Positions 16,744 to 24,553 of a stretch of DNA of 64,000 nucleotides are shown in pieces (the first letter of the stretch is position 1; each line of letters opens with the position of its first letter). Origin of the DNA: Nonomuraea solani (GTDB lineage Bacteria; Actinomycetota; Actinomycetes; Streptosporangiales; Streptosporangiaceae). Under the pieces are notes generated by a model, which searched no databases, had not been told where the DNA came from, and saw only the letters and a list, made by a program, of their open reading frames with translations. Made by a program: the position numbers and the translations under genes. Location of the stretch: contig NZ_FNVT01000008.1 in assembly GCF_900108335.1 (NCBI RefSeq), positions 62,001 through 126,000 on the forward strand. The letters are read 5' to 3'.

Positions 16744-17583
16744 ATGTTCGACTCGCCCGCCGAAGTGACGGAGCGGCTCGCCGCCGTGGACTACCTCTCC
16801 GACGACGCCATCTCCACCTCGGTGTTCCTGGCCGCGGCGCTGGGCAAGCCGCTGCTCGTCGAAGGCCCCGCGGGGGTCGGCAAGACACAGCTCGCCAAGG
16901 CGGTGGCCCAGACGACCGGGGCCGGGCTGGTCAGGCTCCAGTGCTACGAGGGGCTCGACGAGGCCCGGGCCCTGTACGAGTGGAACTACAAGAAGCAGCT
17001 CCTGCGCATCCAGGCCACCAGCGCCGACGACGACATCTTCAGCGAGGAGTTCCTGCTGGAGCGGCCCCTGCTCAAGGCCATCAGGTCCGCGGAGCCGACC
17101 GTGCTGCTCATCGACGAGACCGACAAGGCCGACGTGGAGGTCGAGGGGCTGCTGCTGGAGCTGCTGTCCGACTTCCAGATCACGATCCCCGAGCTGGGCA
17201 CCATCGCCGCGACGCGCAGGCCGTTCGTGGTGCTCACCTCCAACGCCACCCGCGAGCTGTCCGAGGCGCTCAAGCGGCGCTGCCTCTACCTGCACATCGA
17301 ATACCCGACCCCGGAGCGCGAGCGCGACATCGTGCTGGCCCAGGTGCCCTCCATCCGGGCCGACCTGGCCGAGCAACTGGCCAGGACCGTGGCCACGATG
17401 CGGGCGCTGGAGCTGAAGAAGGCGCCGTCCGTGGCCGAGACCGTGGACTGGGCGAACACGCTGCTGGCGCTCGGCCGCGACGAGCTCGACGAGGCCACCG
17501 TGGCGGGCACGCTCGGCGTGGTGCTCAAGCACGCCTCCGACCAGGCGCGGGCGATCAAGGAGCTGGGGCTGTCCGATGCCTGA
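16744..17583 (+). CDS. MoxR-family AAA+ ATPase
   Basis: 279 residues from ATG 16744, with CAGGGAG just upstream. Walker A GPAGVGKT at 41-48, Walker B VLLIDETDKAD at about 119-128, sensor region LTSNATRELSEALKRRC. MoxR ATPases act as chaperones that load metal or activate partner complexes, nearly always together with a von Willebrand A protein. Here the CoxE-like VWA gene follows with an 8-base overlap (ATGCCTGA), so the two are co-translated. No dehydrogenase or CO-oxidation genes are in view, so the client is unknown. Confidence 0.92.
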   Translation: MFDSPAEVTERLAAVDYLSDDAISTSVFLAAALGKPLLVEGPAGVGKTQLAKAVAQTTGAGLVRLQCYEGLDEARALYEWNYKKQLLRIQATSADDDIFSEEFLLERPLLKAIRSAEPTVLLIDETDKADVEVEGLLLELLSDFQITIPELGTIAATRRPFVVLTSNATRELSEALKRRCLYLHIEYPTPERERDIVLAQVPSIRADLAEQLARTVATMRALELKKAPSVAETVDWANTLLALGRDELDEATVAGTLGVVLKHASDQARAIKELGLSDA

Positions 17584-18940
17584 GCGGGGCTCGCTGGTCG
17601 ACCGGCACGTCGGCTTCGTGCACGCGCTGCGCGCCGCCGGGGTGCCGGTCTCGGTGGCCGAGGGGCTGGACGCCGCGCACGCCCTGCGGGTGATCGAGCT
17701 GGGCGACCGGGAGTCGCTGCGGGCGGCGTACGCGGCCACGCTGGTCAAGAAGCCGGCCTACCGGCCGGGGTTCGACGTGTTGTTCGACCTGTGGTTCCCG
17801 GCGTCCACCAGCGGGCTGCGCGCGCACGACCGGCCGGAGCCGGCGACGGCCGAGGTCAAGGAGCTGCGCGAGCACCTGGCGGGGCTGCTGACCGGTTCGA
17901 CCGACCAGGAGCTGCGCGAGTTCGCCGAGGCCATGGTGGAGCGGTTCGGCCGGCAGCAGGCCGCGCCCGGCCGCCAGAACTGGTTCTCCTACAGCGTCAT
18001 GCGCGCCCTGTCGCCCGAGACGCTGATGGCCGGCATCCTGCGCGATGTCCTGCAAGGCCGGGAGCGCGGCGGGCTGGCGGAGAAGACCGTACGCCAGCGG
18101 GTCAACTCCAACCTGCGGCGCTTCGAGGAGGCCGTGGCCACCGACGTGCGCCGCCGCATCGCCGAGGACTCGGGGATCGAGCGCATCGCCCGCTCGGCCG
18201 TGCGGCCGCCGATCGACCAGATCGACTTCCTGCGCGTCACGAAGGCCGACCTGGCCAGGCTGCGCAGGGAGGTCTATCCGCTGGCCAGGCGGCTGGCCGC
18301 CCGGCTGACCATCAAGCACAGGAAGGGCAGGCGGGGCCGGCTCGACTTCCGCAGGACCATGCGGGCCTCGCTGCAGAGCGGCGGCGTGCCGCTGACGACC
18401 CACTTCAAGCCGCCCCGGCCGCACAAGCCCGAGCTGGTGATCCTCTGTGACACCAGCGACTCGGTCTCGTCGTTCGCGCACTTCACGCTGCTGCTCACGT
18501 ACGCGCTGCGCGAGCAGTTCACCAAGGTCAGGGCGTTCGGGTTCGTCGACACGGTGGACGAGATCACCCGGTTCTTCCAGCCGGGCGCCGACGTCGTCGA
18601 GGCGATGACCAGGCTGGCGAACGAGGCCGACATGGTGCGCTTCGGCCGTACCAACTACGGGCACTCCCTGGAACGCTTCGCCGAGCGGTACGCCGACGCC
18701 ATCGGCCCCAAGACGTCCCTGCTCATCCTGGGCGACGCCCGCTCCAACTACCAGCCGCCCGCCCTGGACGTGCTGAAATCACTCGCCGCCCGGTCCCGCC
18801 ACGCCTACTGGCTCAACCCTGAGCCGAAGCAGCAGTGGGACACGGGCGACTCCATCGCGAGCGACTACGGCACGATCGTCCCGATGTACGAGTGCCGCAA
18901 CGTCACCCAGCTCACGGCGTTCATCGAGAGCATCGCCTAA
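17576..18940 (+). CDS. VWA domain protein, CoxE-like
   Basis: 454 residues. The N-terminal half is helical (HVGFVHALRAAGVPVSVAEGL, VKKPAYRPGFDVLFDLWF). The C-terminal third is a VWA domain with the MIDAS motif DTSDS at about residues 290-294, FGFVDTVDEITRFF and the GRTNYGHSLERF loop supplying the second metal threonine. It ends with YWLNPEPKQQWDTGDS. Partner of the MoxR ATPase encoded just before; the pair probably forms a MIDAS-dependent chaperone. Converges on the NERD gene with a 4-base overlap of the 3' ends. Confidence 0.9.
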   Translation: MPERGSLVDRHVGFVHALRAAGVPVSVAEGLDAAHALRVIELGDRESLRAAYAATLVKKPAYRPGFDVLFDLWFPASTSGLRAHDRPEPATAEVKELREHLAGLLTGSTDQELREFAEAMVERFGRQQAAPGRQNWFSYSVMRALSPETLMAGILRDVLQGRERGGLAEKTVRQRVNSNLRRFEEAVATDVRRRIAEDSGIERIARSAVRPPIDQIDFLRVTKADLARLRREVYPLARRLAARLTIKHRKGRRGRLDFRRTMRASLQSGGVPLTTHFKPPRPHKPELVILCDTSDSVSSFAHFTLLLTYALREQFTKVRAFGFVDTVDEITRFFQPGADVVEAMTRLANEADMVRFGRTNYGHSLERFAERYADAIGPKTSLLILGDARSNYQPPALDVLKSLAARSRHAYWLNPEPKQQWDTGDSIASDYGTIVPMYECRNVTQLTAFIESIA

Positions 18941-19704
18941 ACGCGCTGCAGCTCGCGGGCCGCGGTGCGGGACAGCAGCTCGATCTGCGCGGCGTCGAGC
19001 ACGTCGACGTCGGCCGCCTTGATCAGCCTGGCCGTCAGCCGCGGCTTGAGCAGCGTGAGCCCCTCGCCCATCACGACGCCGTTCTTGGGCAGGATGCCGC
19101 AGTGCACCGCGATCATGGGCCGGATCGTCACCGGGACCCCGGTCTCGCGGGTCAGCAGCTCGGCGAACGCCTCGGCCGTCTCCACCAGCGGCTTGGCGAC
19201 CTTGCTGCCGTATTTCTCGCCGAAGAACAGCCGCCCCGCGTAGCAGGCGATCTCGATGTCCGGGCTCCACGACTCGTTGTCGATGATCCACAGGCCGCCC
19301 GGCCCGATCACGAGGTGGTCGATCGACGCCTGGCCGCGGATCGCACGGCCGTCGAGGACGTGGTAGCCGAGCCGGTTGAGCGACCGGCGCAGCGTCCTGC
19401 CGGTGATCACCTCACCCCGCCGGGCACCACGCCACACGGCCGTCCGGTGGAACGAGTACCAGTAGAAGCCCCAGTCGGCTCCGGCCACGATCCCGCCCAG
19501 CAGCAGGCCGAATAGCGGAGAGGCGCCGGTGAGGTCGAACCGCAGGGCAATCGCGACGCCGATGACGAATCCCACGCCGGCCTTGACGTACCGGTGCTTG
19601 CGCCGGTTGGGAGCGTCCTCGCGCCAGAACTTCTCATACCACCACTGCGGGGATGACCCTGTGTACTTCTCGTTCTGCTGCACGTAGATAGAGCCACCGG
19701 GCAC
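18937..19704 (-). CDS. NERD domain protein with N-terminal membrane hairpin
   Basis: 255 residues from GTG/ATG at 19704. Two hydrophobic segments at about 40-58 and 62-85 are followed by a NERD (nuclease-related) domain from about 95: EVITGRTLRRSLNRLGYHVL, SIDHLVIGPGGLWIIDNESW. In this protein the canonical lysine-type PD-(D/E)XK pattern appears as D-H-L-V plus W-I-I-D-N-E. Nuclease activity is not established for most membrane NERD proteins. Alone in its orientation; the 150 bases upstream are shared with the TetR gene. Confidence 0.82.
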   Translation of the reverse strand: MPGGSIYVQQNEKYTGSSPQWWYEKFWREDAPNRRKHRYVKAGVGFVIGVAIALRFDLTGASPLFGLLLGGIVAGADWGFYWYSFHRTAVWRGARRGEVITGRTLRRSLNRLGYHVLDGRAIRGQASIDHLVIGPGGLWIIDNESWSPDIEIACYAGRLFFGEKYGSKVAKPLVETAEAFAELLTRETGVPVTIRPMIAVHCGILPKNGVVMGEGLTLLKPRLTARLIKAADVDVLDAAQIELLSRTAARELQRV

Positions 19705-19834
19705 GGCAAACTCCCCGAATGAGTAGGTGTTTCACAGGATCTGCCACGCCGAAGATCCCTCGCCGGTCAAGAGATACCCGCCCCTTAACCAAGGCAAGCC
19801 TAAGGTGAGGAGTTTGGCACCGGCAAGACGGTCA

Positions 19835-19848
19835 ACCGACCAGTCGGT
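19835..19848. promoter_or_regulatory. TetR-type operator before the 19879 regulator
   Basis: ACCGAC-CA-GTCGGT, a perfect 6+6 inverted repeat 31 bases before the regulator's start. A near-identical site occurs at 23853-23868 before the acyl-CoA dehydrogenase operon, so it is probably the binding site of this regulator (autoregulation). Confidence 0.65.
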
Positions 19849-19878
19849 ATGCTAAGGCACGTGACCAAGGGGGATCAT

Positions 19879-20469
19879 GTGAAAGAGGAACCGGTCAGGC
19901 AGCGGTTGCTGGCCGAGGCCACCCGGCTGTTCGCCGAGCGCGGCTTCGAGAGCACGTCGGTCCAGGAGATCGTATTGGCGGCCGGCGTCACAAAAGGCGC
20001 CATGTACCACTATTTCGACTCCAAGGATGACCTGCTCCACGAGATCTACGCCCGCGTCCTGCGCATGCAGATGGACCGGCTGACCCAGATCGCCGACGGG
20101 CCCGGCACGCTGCGGCAGCGCCTGCACAAGGCCGCGGCCGACGTCGTGGAGACGACGACCGCGAACCTCGACGACTCGAAGATCTTCTTCAGGTCGATCC
20201 ACCTGCTCGCCTCCGAGACGCAGAAGACCGTGCGCGCCGAGCGCCGCCGCTACCACGAACGCTTCCGCGCCCTCGTGGCCGAGGGACAGCGGGCCGGCAT
20301 CTTCGACGACCGCGTCCCGGCGGAGCTGGTCGTCGACTTCTTCTTCGGCTCGGTGCACCACCTGGGCACGTGGTTCCACGCGGCGGGGCCGCTGACCGGC
20401 GCCCAGGTGGGCAGGCACTTCGCCGACCTGCTGCTCAGCTCACTCGGGGCCGGGGACACCGACGAGTGA
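19879..20469 (+). CDS. TetR family regulator of acyl-CoA dehydrogenase operon
   Basis: 196 residues. GTG 19879 is chosen because AAGGGGG precedes it by 6 bases; upstream in-frame starts exist at 19849 and 19861. The HTH is clear: RQRLLAEATRLFAERGFESTSVQEIVLAAGVTKGAMYHYFDSKDDLL. The C-terminal ligand domain has FFRSIHLLASETQ and a FFFGSVHHLGTWFH helix. Its 3' end overlaps the acyl-CoA dehydrogenase operon from the other strand by 30 bases. Matching inverted repeats upstream of itself and at the far end of that operon suggest repression of both, released by an acyl-CoA. Confidence 0.88.
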   Translation: MKEEPVRQRLLAEATRLFAERGFESTSVQEIVLAAGVTKGAMYHYFDSKDDLLHEIYARVLRMQMDRLTQIADGPGTLRQRLHKAAADVVETTTANLDDSKIFFRSIHLLASETQKTVRAERRRYHERFRALVAEGQRAGIFDDRVPAELVVDFFFGSVHHLGTWFHAAGPLTGAQVGRHFADLLLSSLGAGDTDE

Positions 20470-21483
20470 GGCCAGCGCCTCGCGGTGGTCGCCGGGCGTG
20501 CCCAGCGCGATCTCGGTGGCCTTGGCGCGCTTGAGATAGAGATGTACGGGGTGCTCCCACGTCATCCCGATCCCGCCGTGCAACTGCAGGGCTTCTTCGG
20601 CCACGTGAACAGCGACCCCGGCGTTCCACGACTGGGCGACCGCCACCGAAATGTCGGAAGTGTCGGCCGCGGCGCCACGGGCCGCCGCCCTGGCCCGCAC
20701 CACGTCCAGCCACAGATCCGCCAGCCGGTGCTTGATCGCCTGGAACGACCCGATCGGCCGGGCGAACTGGTGACGCTCCTTGACGTAGGCCAGCGTCGTC
20801 TCCAGGCACCACTCGGCCACCCCGAGCTGCTCGGAGGCCAGCAGCCCGGCCCCGAACCGCAGCACCCCGGCCAGGTCGCACGCCCCCACCCGCCGGGCCG
20901 GCGCCCGATCGAACGTGACGGTGGCGACCGGCCTGGTCAGATCGAGCGAGGAGACGACCGCCACAGAGGCGCCCTCGACCGCGTACAGGTCGCCGTCCAC
21001 CGGCACCAGCAGCACGTCGGCCACCTCGGCCCCGGCCACCCCGGTGACGGTGCCGGTCAGCCGGTCACCCTCCAGCCGCACCTCCGCACCCCGCTCCGGC
21101 CGGTACGGCGACGCCGCGAACGACACCACCAGCGCGGCCGTGATCCGGCCCTCGGCCAGCTCACGGAGCAGCGGATCACGGGTGGGCAGCAGCGCCTGCG
21201 TGGCCAGCACCGAGCTGGTGAAGAACGGCACCGGCGCCACCGCCCGGCCCAGCTCCTCCAGCACCACGGCCACCTCGCTCGCCGAAGCGCCGGCGCCGCC
21301 CAGATCCTCGGGAACGAGCAGCCCGGCCACCCCGATCTCGCCCGCCAGCGTCTTCCACAGGTCCAGGTCGTACGGGTCGGACTCGATCCGCTTGAGCACC
21401 GCGGCGGGCGGGCACCGATCGGCGAGCAGCCCGCGCACGGCGGACCTGAGCTCTTCCTCGACCTCCGAGTACAGCAGCGTCAT
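20440..21483 (-). CDS. acyl-CoA dehydrogenase, third gene of operon
   Basis: 347 residues, slightly shorter than the usual 380. N-terminal helical domain (LWKTLAGEIGVAGLLVPEDLGGAG), beta domain with weak conservation, C-terminal domain with RHQFARPIGSFQAIKHRLADL and LHGGIGMTWEHPVHLYLKRA. The family glutamate base position is not obvious, as often in the small, diverged subunit of heteromeric ACADs of actinomycetes. The start overlaps the stop of the second ACAD by 4 bases (ATGA). It probably forms a hetero-oligomer with the 21480 product for acyl-CoA or sterol side-chain oxidation. Confidence 0.88.
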   Translation of the reverse strand: MTLLYSEVEEELRSAVRGLLADRCPPAAVLKRIESDPYDLDLWKTLAGEIGVAGLLVPEDLGGAGASASEVAVVLEELGRAVAPVPFFTSSVLATQALLPTRDPLLRELAEGRITAALVVSFAASPYRPERGAEVRLEGDRLTGTVTGVAGAEVADVLLVPVDGDLYAVEGASVAVVSSLDLTRPVATVTFDRAPARRVGACDLAGVLRFGAGLLASEQLGVAEWCLETTLAYVKERHQFARPIGSFQAIKHRLADLWLDVVRARAAARGAAADTSDISVAVAQSWNAGVAVHVAEEALQLHGGIGMTWEHPVHLYLKRAKATEIALGTPGDHREALASLVGVPGPE

Positions 21484-22643
21484 CGCGGCAGGTCCTTCCA
21501 GGGCACGTCCTTGTCGACGCGGGGTTCCGACGGCAGGCCGAGCACCCGCTCGGAGATGATGTTGCGCAGGATCTCGGACGTGCCGCCCTCGATCGAGTTG
21601 CCCTTGGCCCGCAGATAGCGGTAACCGGGGTCACGGCCGTAGAAGTCGACGTCCTCGGAGCGGCGGAACGTCCAGTCGCCGTAGCCCAGCTCGCGCCTGA
21701 ACTCCACGTCGAACCCCGACAACGCCTGGTTGAGCCGGGCGAACGACAGCTTCATCCCCGACCCCTCGGGCCCCGGATGGCCCGCGGCGAGCTGCTCGCG
21801 CAGCCGCGCCCCCGACAGCCGGGTCACCTCGGCCTCCACCCACAACGACAGCAGCCGCTGGTGCAGCTCGTGCGTGCGCAGCTCCGGCCGCTCGCGCCAG
21901 GCGTCGAGCACGGAGGCCACCATGCCGCCCCCGCGCCGCGTGGGCGCGCCGCCGATCGCGACCCGCTCGTTCATCAGCGTGGTCTGCGCGACCCGCCAGC
22001 CGTCGCCGACCTCGCCCAGCCGCAGGTCGTCGGAGAGCCGCACGCCGGTCAGGAACACCTCGTTGAACTCGGCCTCACCGGTGATCTGCCGCAGCGGCCG
22101 CACCTCGACGCCGGGGGCGTGCATGTCGCAGATGAAGTACGTCATCCCGCGGTGCTTCGGCACGTCCGGATCGGTACGGGTGACCAGGATCGCCCACCGG
22201 GAGTGATGGGCCCCGGACGTCCACACCTTCTGGCCGTCCACCACCCACTCGTCACCGTCCCTGACCGCCCGCGTCCCCAGCGTGGCCAGGTCGGACCCCG
22301 CGCCGGGCTCGCTGAAGAGCTGGCACCAGATCTCCTCCCCGGTCCACAGCGGCCGCAGGAACCGGCGCCGCTGCTCCTCGGTCCCGAACGCCAGGATCGT
22401 CGGCGCCGCCATCCCCAGCCCGATGCCCTGGAGCCCGGCGCTGATCTGCGGCGTGTTCACCAGCTCGCGCTCGACGACCTGCTGCAGCTCCCGGTGCGCC
22501 CCCAGGCCACCGAGCCCCTCGGGAAACCACACCCAGGCCAGCCCGGCGTCGAACCTGGCCCGCAGGAACTCCAGCCGATCCCCGTCAGGGTCGTGCTCCC
22601 CGAGGAACGCCGCCAGCCGCTCCTTGATCTCCGCCTCGTTCAC
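21480..22643 (-). CDS. acyl-CoA dehydrogenase, second gene of operon
   Basis: 387 residues from GTG 22643 (GAGGTGG a few bases upstream; 4-base overlap with the preceding stop). Blocks include WVWFPEGLGGLGAHRELQQVV, QLFSEPGAGSDLATLGTRAV (FAD site), VWTSGAHHSRWAILVTRTD, and a late glycine-rich GNSIEGGTSEILRNIISERVLGLP. That last block is the normal C-terminal signature. Likely large subunit partner of the 20440 product. FAD-dependent oxidation of acyl-CoA thioesters in the cytoplasm; substrate class unknown. Confidence 0.9.
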   Translation of the reverse strand: MNEAEIKERLAAFLGEHDPDGDRLEFLRARFDAGLAWVWFPEGLGGLGAHRELQQVVERELVNTPQISAGLQGIGLGMAAPTILAFGTEEQRRRFLRPLWTGEEIWCQLFSEPGAGSDLATLGTRAVRDGDEWVVDGQKVWTSGAHHSRWAILVTRTDPDVPKHRGMTYFICDMHAPGVEVRPLRQITGEAEFNEVFLTGVRLSDDLRLGEVGDGWRVAQTTLMNERVAIGGAPTRRGGGMVASVLDAWRERPELRTHELHQRLLSLWVEAEVTRLSGARLREQLAAGHPGPEGSGMKLSFARLNQALSGFDVEFRRELGYGDWTFRRSEDVDFYGRDPGYRYLRAKGNSIEGGTSEILRNIISERVLGLPSEPRVDKDVPWKDLPR

Positions 22644-23842
22644 ATCCACCTCTTCAGCTCGCGATAGGCCAATGACCGCTTGTGGACCTCGTCGGGCCCG
22701 TCCGCCAGGCGCAGGGAGCGGGCTCCCGCCCAGAGGGCGGCCAGCGGGAAGTCCTGGGAGACGCCGCCCGCGCCGTGCACCTGGACGGCCTTGTCGAGGA
22801 TCCACTCCACCGTGATCGGGGTGGAGATCTTGATGGCCTGGATCTCGGTGTGGGCGCCCTGGTTGCCCGCCGTGTCCATGAGCCAGGCGGTCTTGAGGAC
22901 GAGCAGGCGGGCCTGCTCGATCTTGATGCGGGACTCGGCGATCCAGTCTTGAACCACGCCCTGCTGGGCCACGGGCTTGCCGAAGGTGGTCCTGGACAGG
23001 GCCCGCCGGCACATCATCTCGACGGCGCGCTCGGCCATGCCGATCAGGCGCATGCAGTGGTGGATGCGGCCGGGGCCGAGGCGGGCCTGGGCGATGGCGA
23101 AGCCGCCGCCCTCCTCGCCGATGAGGTTGTCCGCCGGCACGCGCACGTCCTCGAAGACGATCTCGGCGTGGCCGCCGTGGTCGGCGTCGGTGTAGCCGAA
23201 CACGTGCATGCCGCGCTTGATGTGCAGCCCGGGGGTGTCGCGGGGCACCAGGATCATGCTCTGCTGGCGGTGCTTGGGCGCGTCGGGGTTCGTCTTGCCC
23301 ATGACGATGAAGATCTTGCAGTTGGGGTTCATCGCGCCGGAGATGAACCATTTGCGGCCGTTGATCACGTATTCGCCGCCGTCGCGGACGATGGAGGTGG
23401 CGATGTTCGTGGCGTCGGAGGAGGCCACGTCGGGCTCGGTCATCGCGAACGCCGAACGGATCTCGCCGTCGAGCAGCGGGGTCAGCCACTCCTTGCGCTG
23501 CCACTCACTGCCGAACATGGACAGCACTTCCATGTTGCCGGTGTCGGGCGCGGCGCAGTTGGTGGCCGTGGGGGCGAGGGACGGGCTGCGGCCCATGATC
23601 TCCGCGAGCGGCGCGTACCGCAGGTTGGTCAGCCCGGCGCCGTGCTCGCCGGGCAGGAACAGATTCCACAGGCCGCGCTTCCTGGCCTCGTCCTTCAGGT
23701 CGTCCAGCAGCGGCGGCGGGCTCCAGCCGCTGGTGGCCGCCTGCTCTTCGAAGGCGGGCTCGGCGGGATAGACGCATTCGTCCATGAAGCGGAGCAGTCG
23801 CTCGCGCAGGTCCTCGGTGACGGTGTCGAAGGCGAAGTCCAT
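22640..23842 (-). CDS. acyl-CoA dehydrogenase, first gene of operon
   Basis: 400 residues from ATG 23842. Blocks: LKDEARKRGLWNLFLPGEHGAGL, AFAMTEPDVASSDATNIATSI, NGRKWFISGAMNPNCKIFIVMG, FGYTDADHGGHAEIVFEDVRVP, RTTFGKPVAQQGVVQDWIAESR, VQVHGAGGVSQDFPLAALWAGAR. These match the ACAD10/11-like branch of acyl-CoA dehydrogenases. It leads a three-gene operon with 4-base overlaps at both joints. The inverted repeat at 23853-23868, 11 bases before the start, is the probable TetR operator. Confidence 0.92.
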   Translation of the reverse strand: MDFAFDTVTEDLRERLLRFMDECVYPAEPAFEEQAATSGWSPPPLLDDLKDEARKRGLWNLFLPGEHGAGLTNLRYAPLAEIMGRSPSLAPTATNCAAPDTGNMEVLSMFGSEWQRKEWLTPLLDGEIRSAFAMTEPDVASSDATNIATSIVRDGGEYVINGRKWFISGAMNPNCKIFIVMGKTNPDAPKHRQQSMILVPRDTPGLHIKRGMHVFGYTDADHGGHAEIVFEDVRVPADNLIGEEGGGFAIAQARLGPGRIHHCMRLIGMAERAVEMMCRRALSRTTFGKPVAQQGVVQDWIAESRIKIEQARLLVLKTAWLMDTAGNQGAHTEIQAIKISTPITVEWILDKAVQVHGAGGVSQDFPLAALWAGARSLRLADGPDEVHKRSLAYRELKRWM

Positions 23843-23852
23843 GCCGTGAGCC

Positions 23853-23868
23853 TACCGACCGGCCGGTA
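23853..23868. promoter_or_regulatory. TetR-type operator before the acyl-CoA dehydrogenase operon
   Basis: TACCGACCGGCCGGTA is palindromic apart from one mismatched pair and shares ACCGAC..(G)CCGGTATG-type flanks with the site at 19835-19848. It lies 11 bases upstream of the first gene's ATG, where a repressor would block initiation. Confidence 0.6.
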
Positions 23869-23948
23869 TGAGTGTCGACAGGTGGTTCCCCGCAAAAAGG
23901 GTCAGGTGGCCATAATCAGGACTTCTTGCACGCCCTAAAGTTGCCGTC

Positions 23949-24521
23949 ATGACCGCGCAACTTCCCGCTCCCGTGGTGCTCGAGAACGACGTCGTACGGC
24001 TTGAGCCCCTCTCCATGGACCACGTGCCCGACCTGTTCGCCGCCGGCGGCGGGGACGAGGAGGTCTGGCGGTGGATGCCGGTCGCCGCGCCGCGCAGCGA
24101 GGCGGAGCTGGGCAAGATCGCCCGCGGCCTGATCGACGACGACAAGCACGTGCCGTTCGCCGTGGTGCCGAAGGAGGGCGGCCGGGCCGTCGGCTGGACC
24201 ACGTACGCCGACGTGCCCGGGTTCGACGAGAGCATCGAGATCGGCTGGACCTGGTACGGCCGCGCCCACTGGCGCACGGCGGTGAACACGAACTGCAAGC
24301 TGCTGCTCGTCGGCCACGCCTTCACCGTCGGCTACAACCGCGTGCTGCTCAAGACCGACGTGCTCAACCTCCGGTCGCAGAACGCCATCAAGCGCATCGG
24401 CGGCGTGCACGAGGGCACCCTGCGCCGCCACCGCAAGAGGCCCGACGGCACCTGGCGCGACACCGTCTATTTCGGCATCCTCGAAGAGGAGTGGCCGCGG
24501 CACAGGGCCCGCCTGGCGTGA
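23949..24521 (+). CDS. GNAT family acetyltransferase (RimJ-like)
   Basis: 190 residues from ATG 23949. Typical N-acetyltransferase order: LENDVVRLEPLSMDHVPDLF, acceptor-side strands, IEIGWTWYGRAHWRTAVNTNCKLLLVGHAFTV where the acetyl-CoA loop lies, then LKTDVLNLRSQNAIKRIGGVHEGTLRRH. The acetyl-CoA loop lacks the usual R-G-x-G (it reads WRTAVN), which is common in the RimJ/RimL subfamily. Substrate unknown. Stands alone between the ACAD operon and the pseudokinase gene. Confidence 0.85.
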   Translation: MTAQLPAPVVLENDVVRLEPLSMDHVPDLFAAGGGDEEVWRWMPVAAPRSEAELGKIARGLIDDDKHVPFAVVPKEGGRAVGWTTYADVPGFDESIEIGWTWYGRAHWRTAVNTNCKLLLVGHAFTVGYNRVLLKTDVLNLRSQNAIKRIGGVHEGTLRRHRKRPDGTWRDTVYFGILEEEWPRHRARLA

Positions 24522-24553
24522 ACCACCCGTAGAAGGGCGGCGTCTCATCCGGC

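Noticed and set aside
19785-19803. Sequence resembling an iron-regulator (DmdR/IdeR) box
   Set aside because: Only about 13 of 19 positions fit the consensus and the two half-sites are not symmetric. The flanking genes are not iron related.
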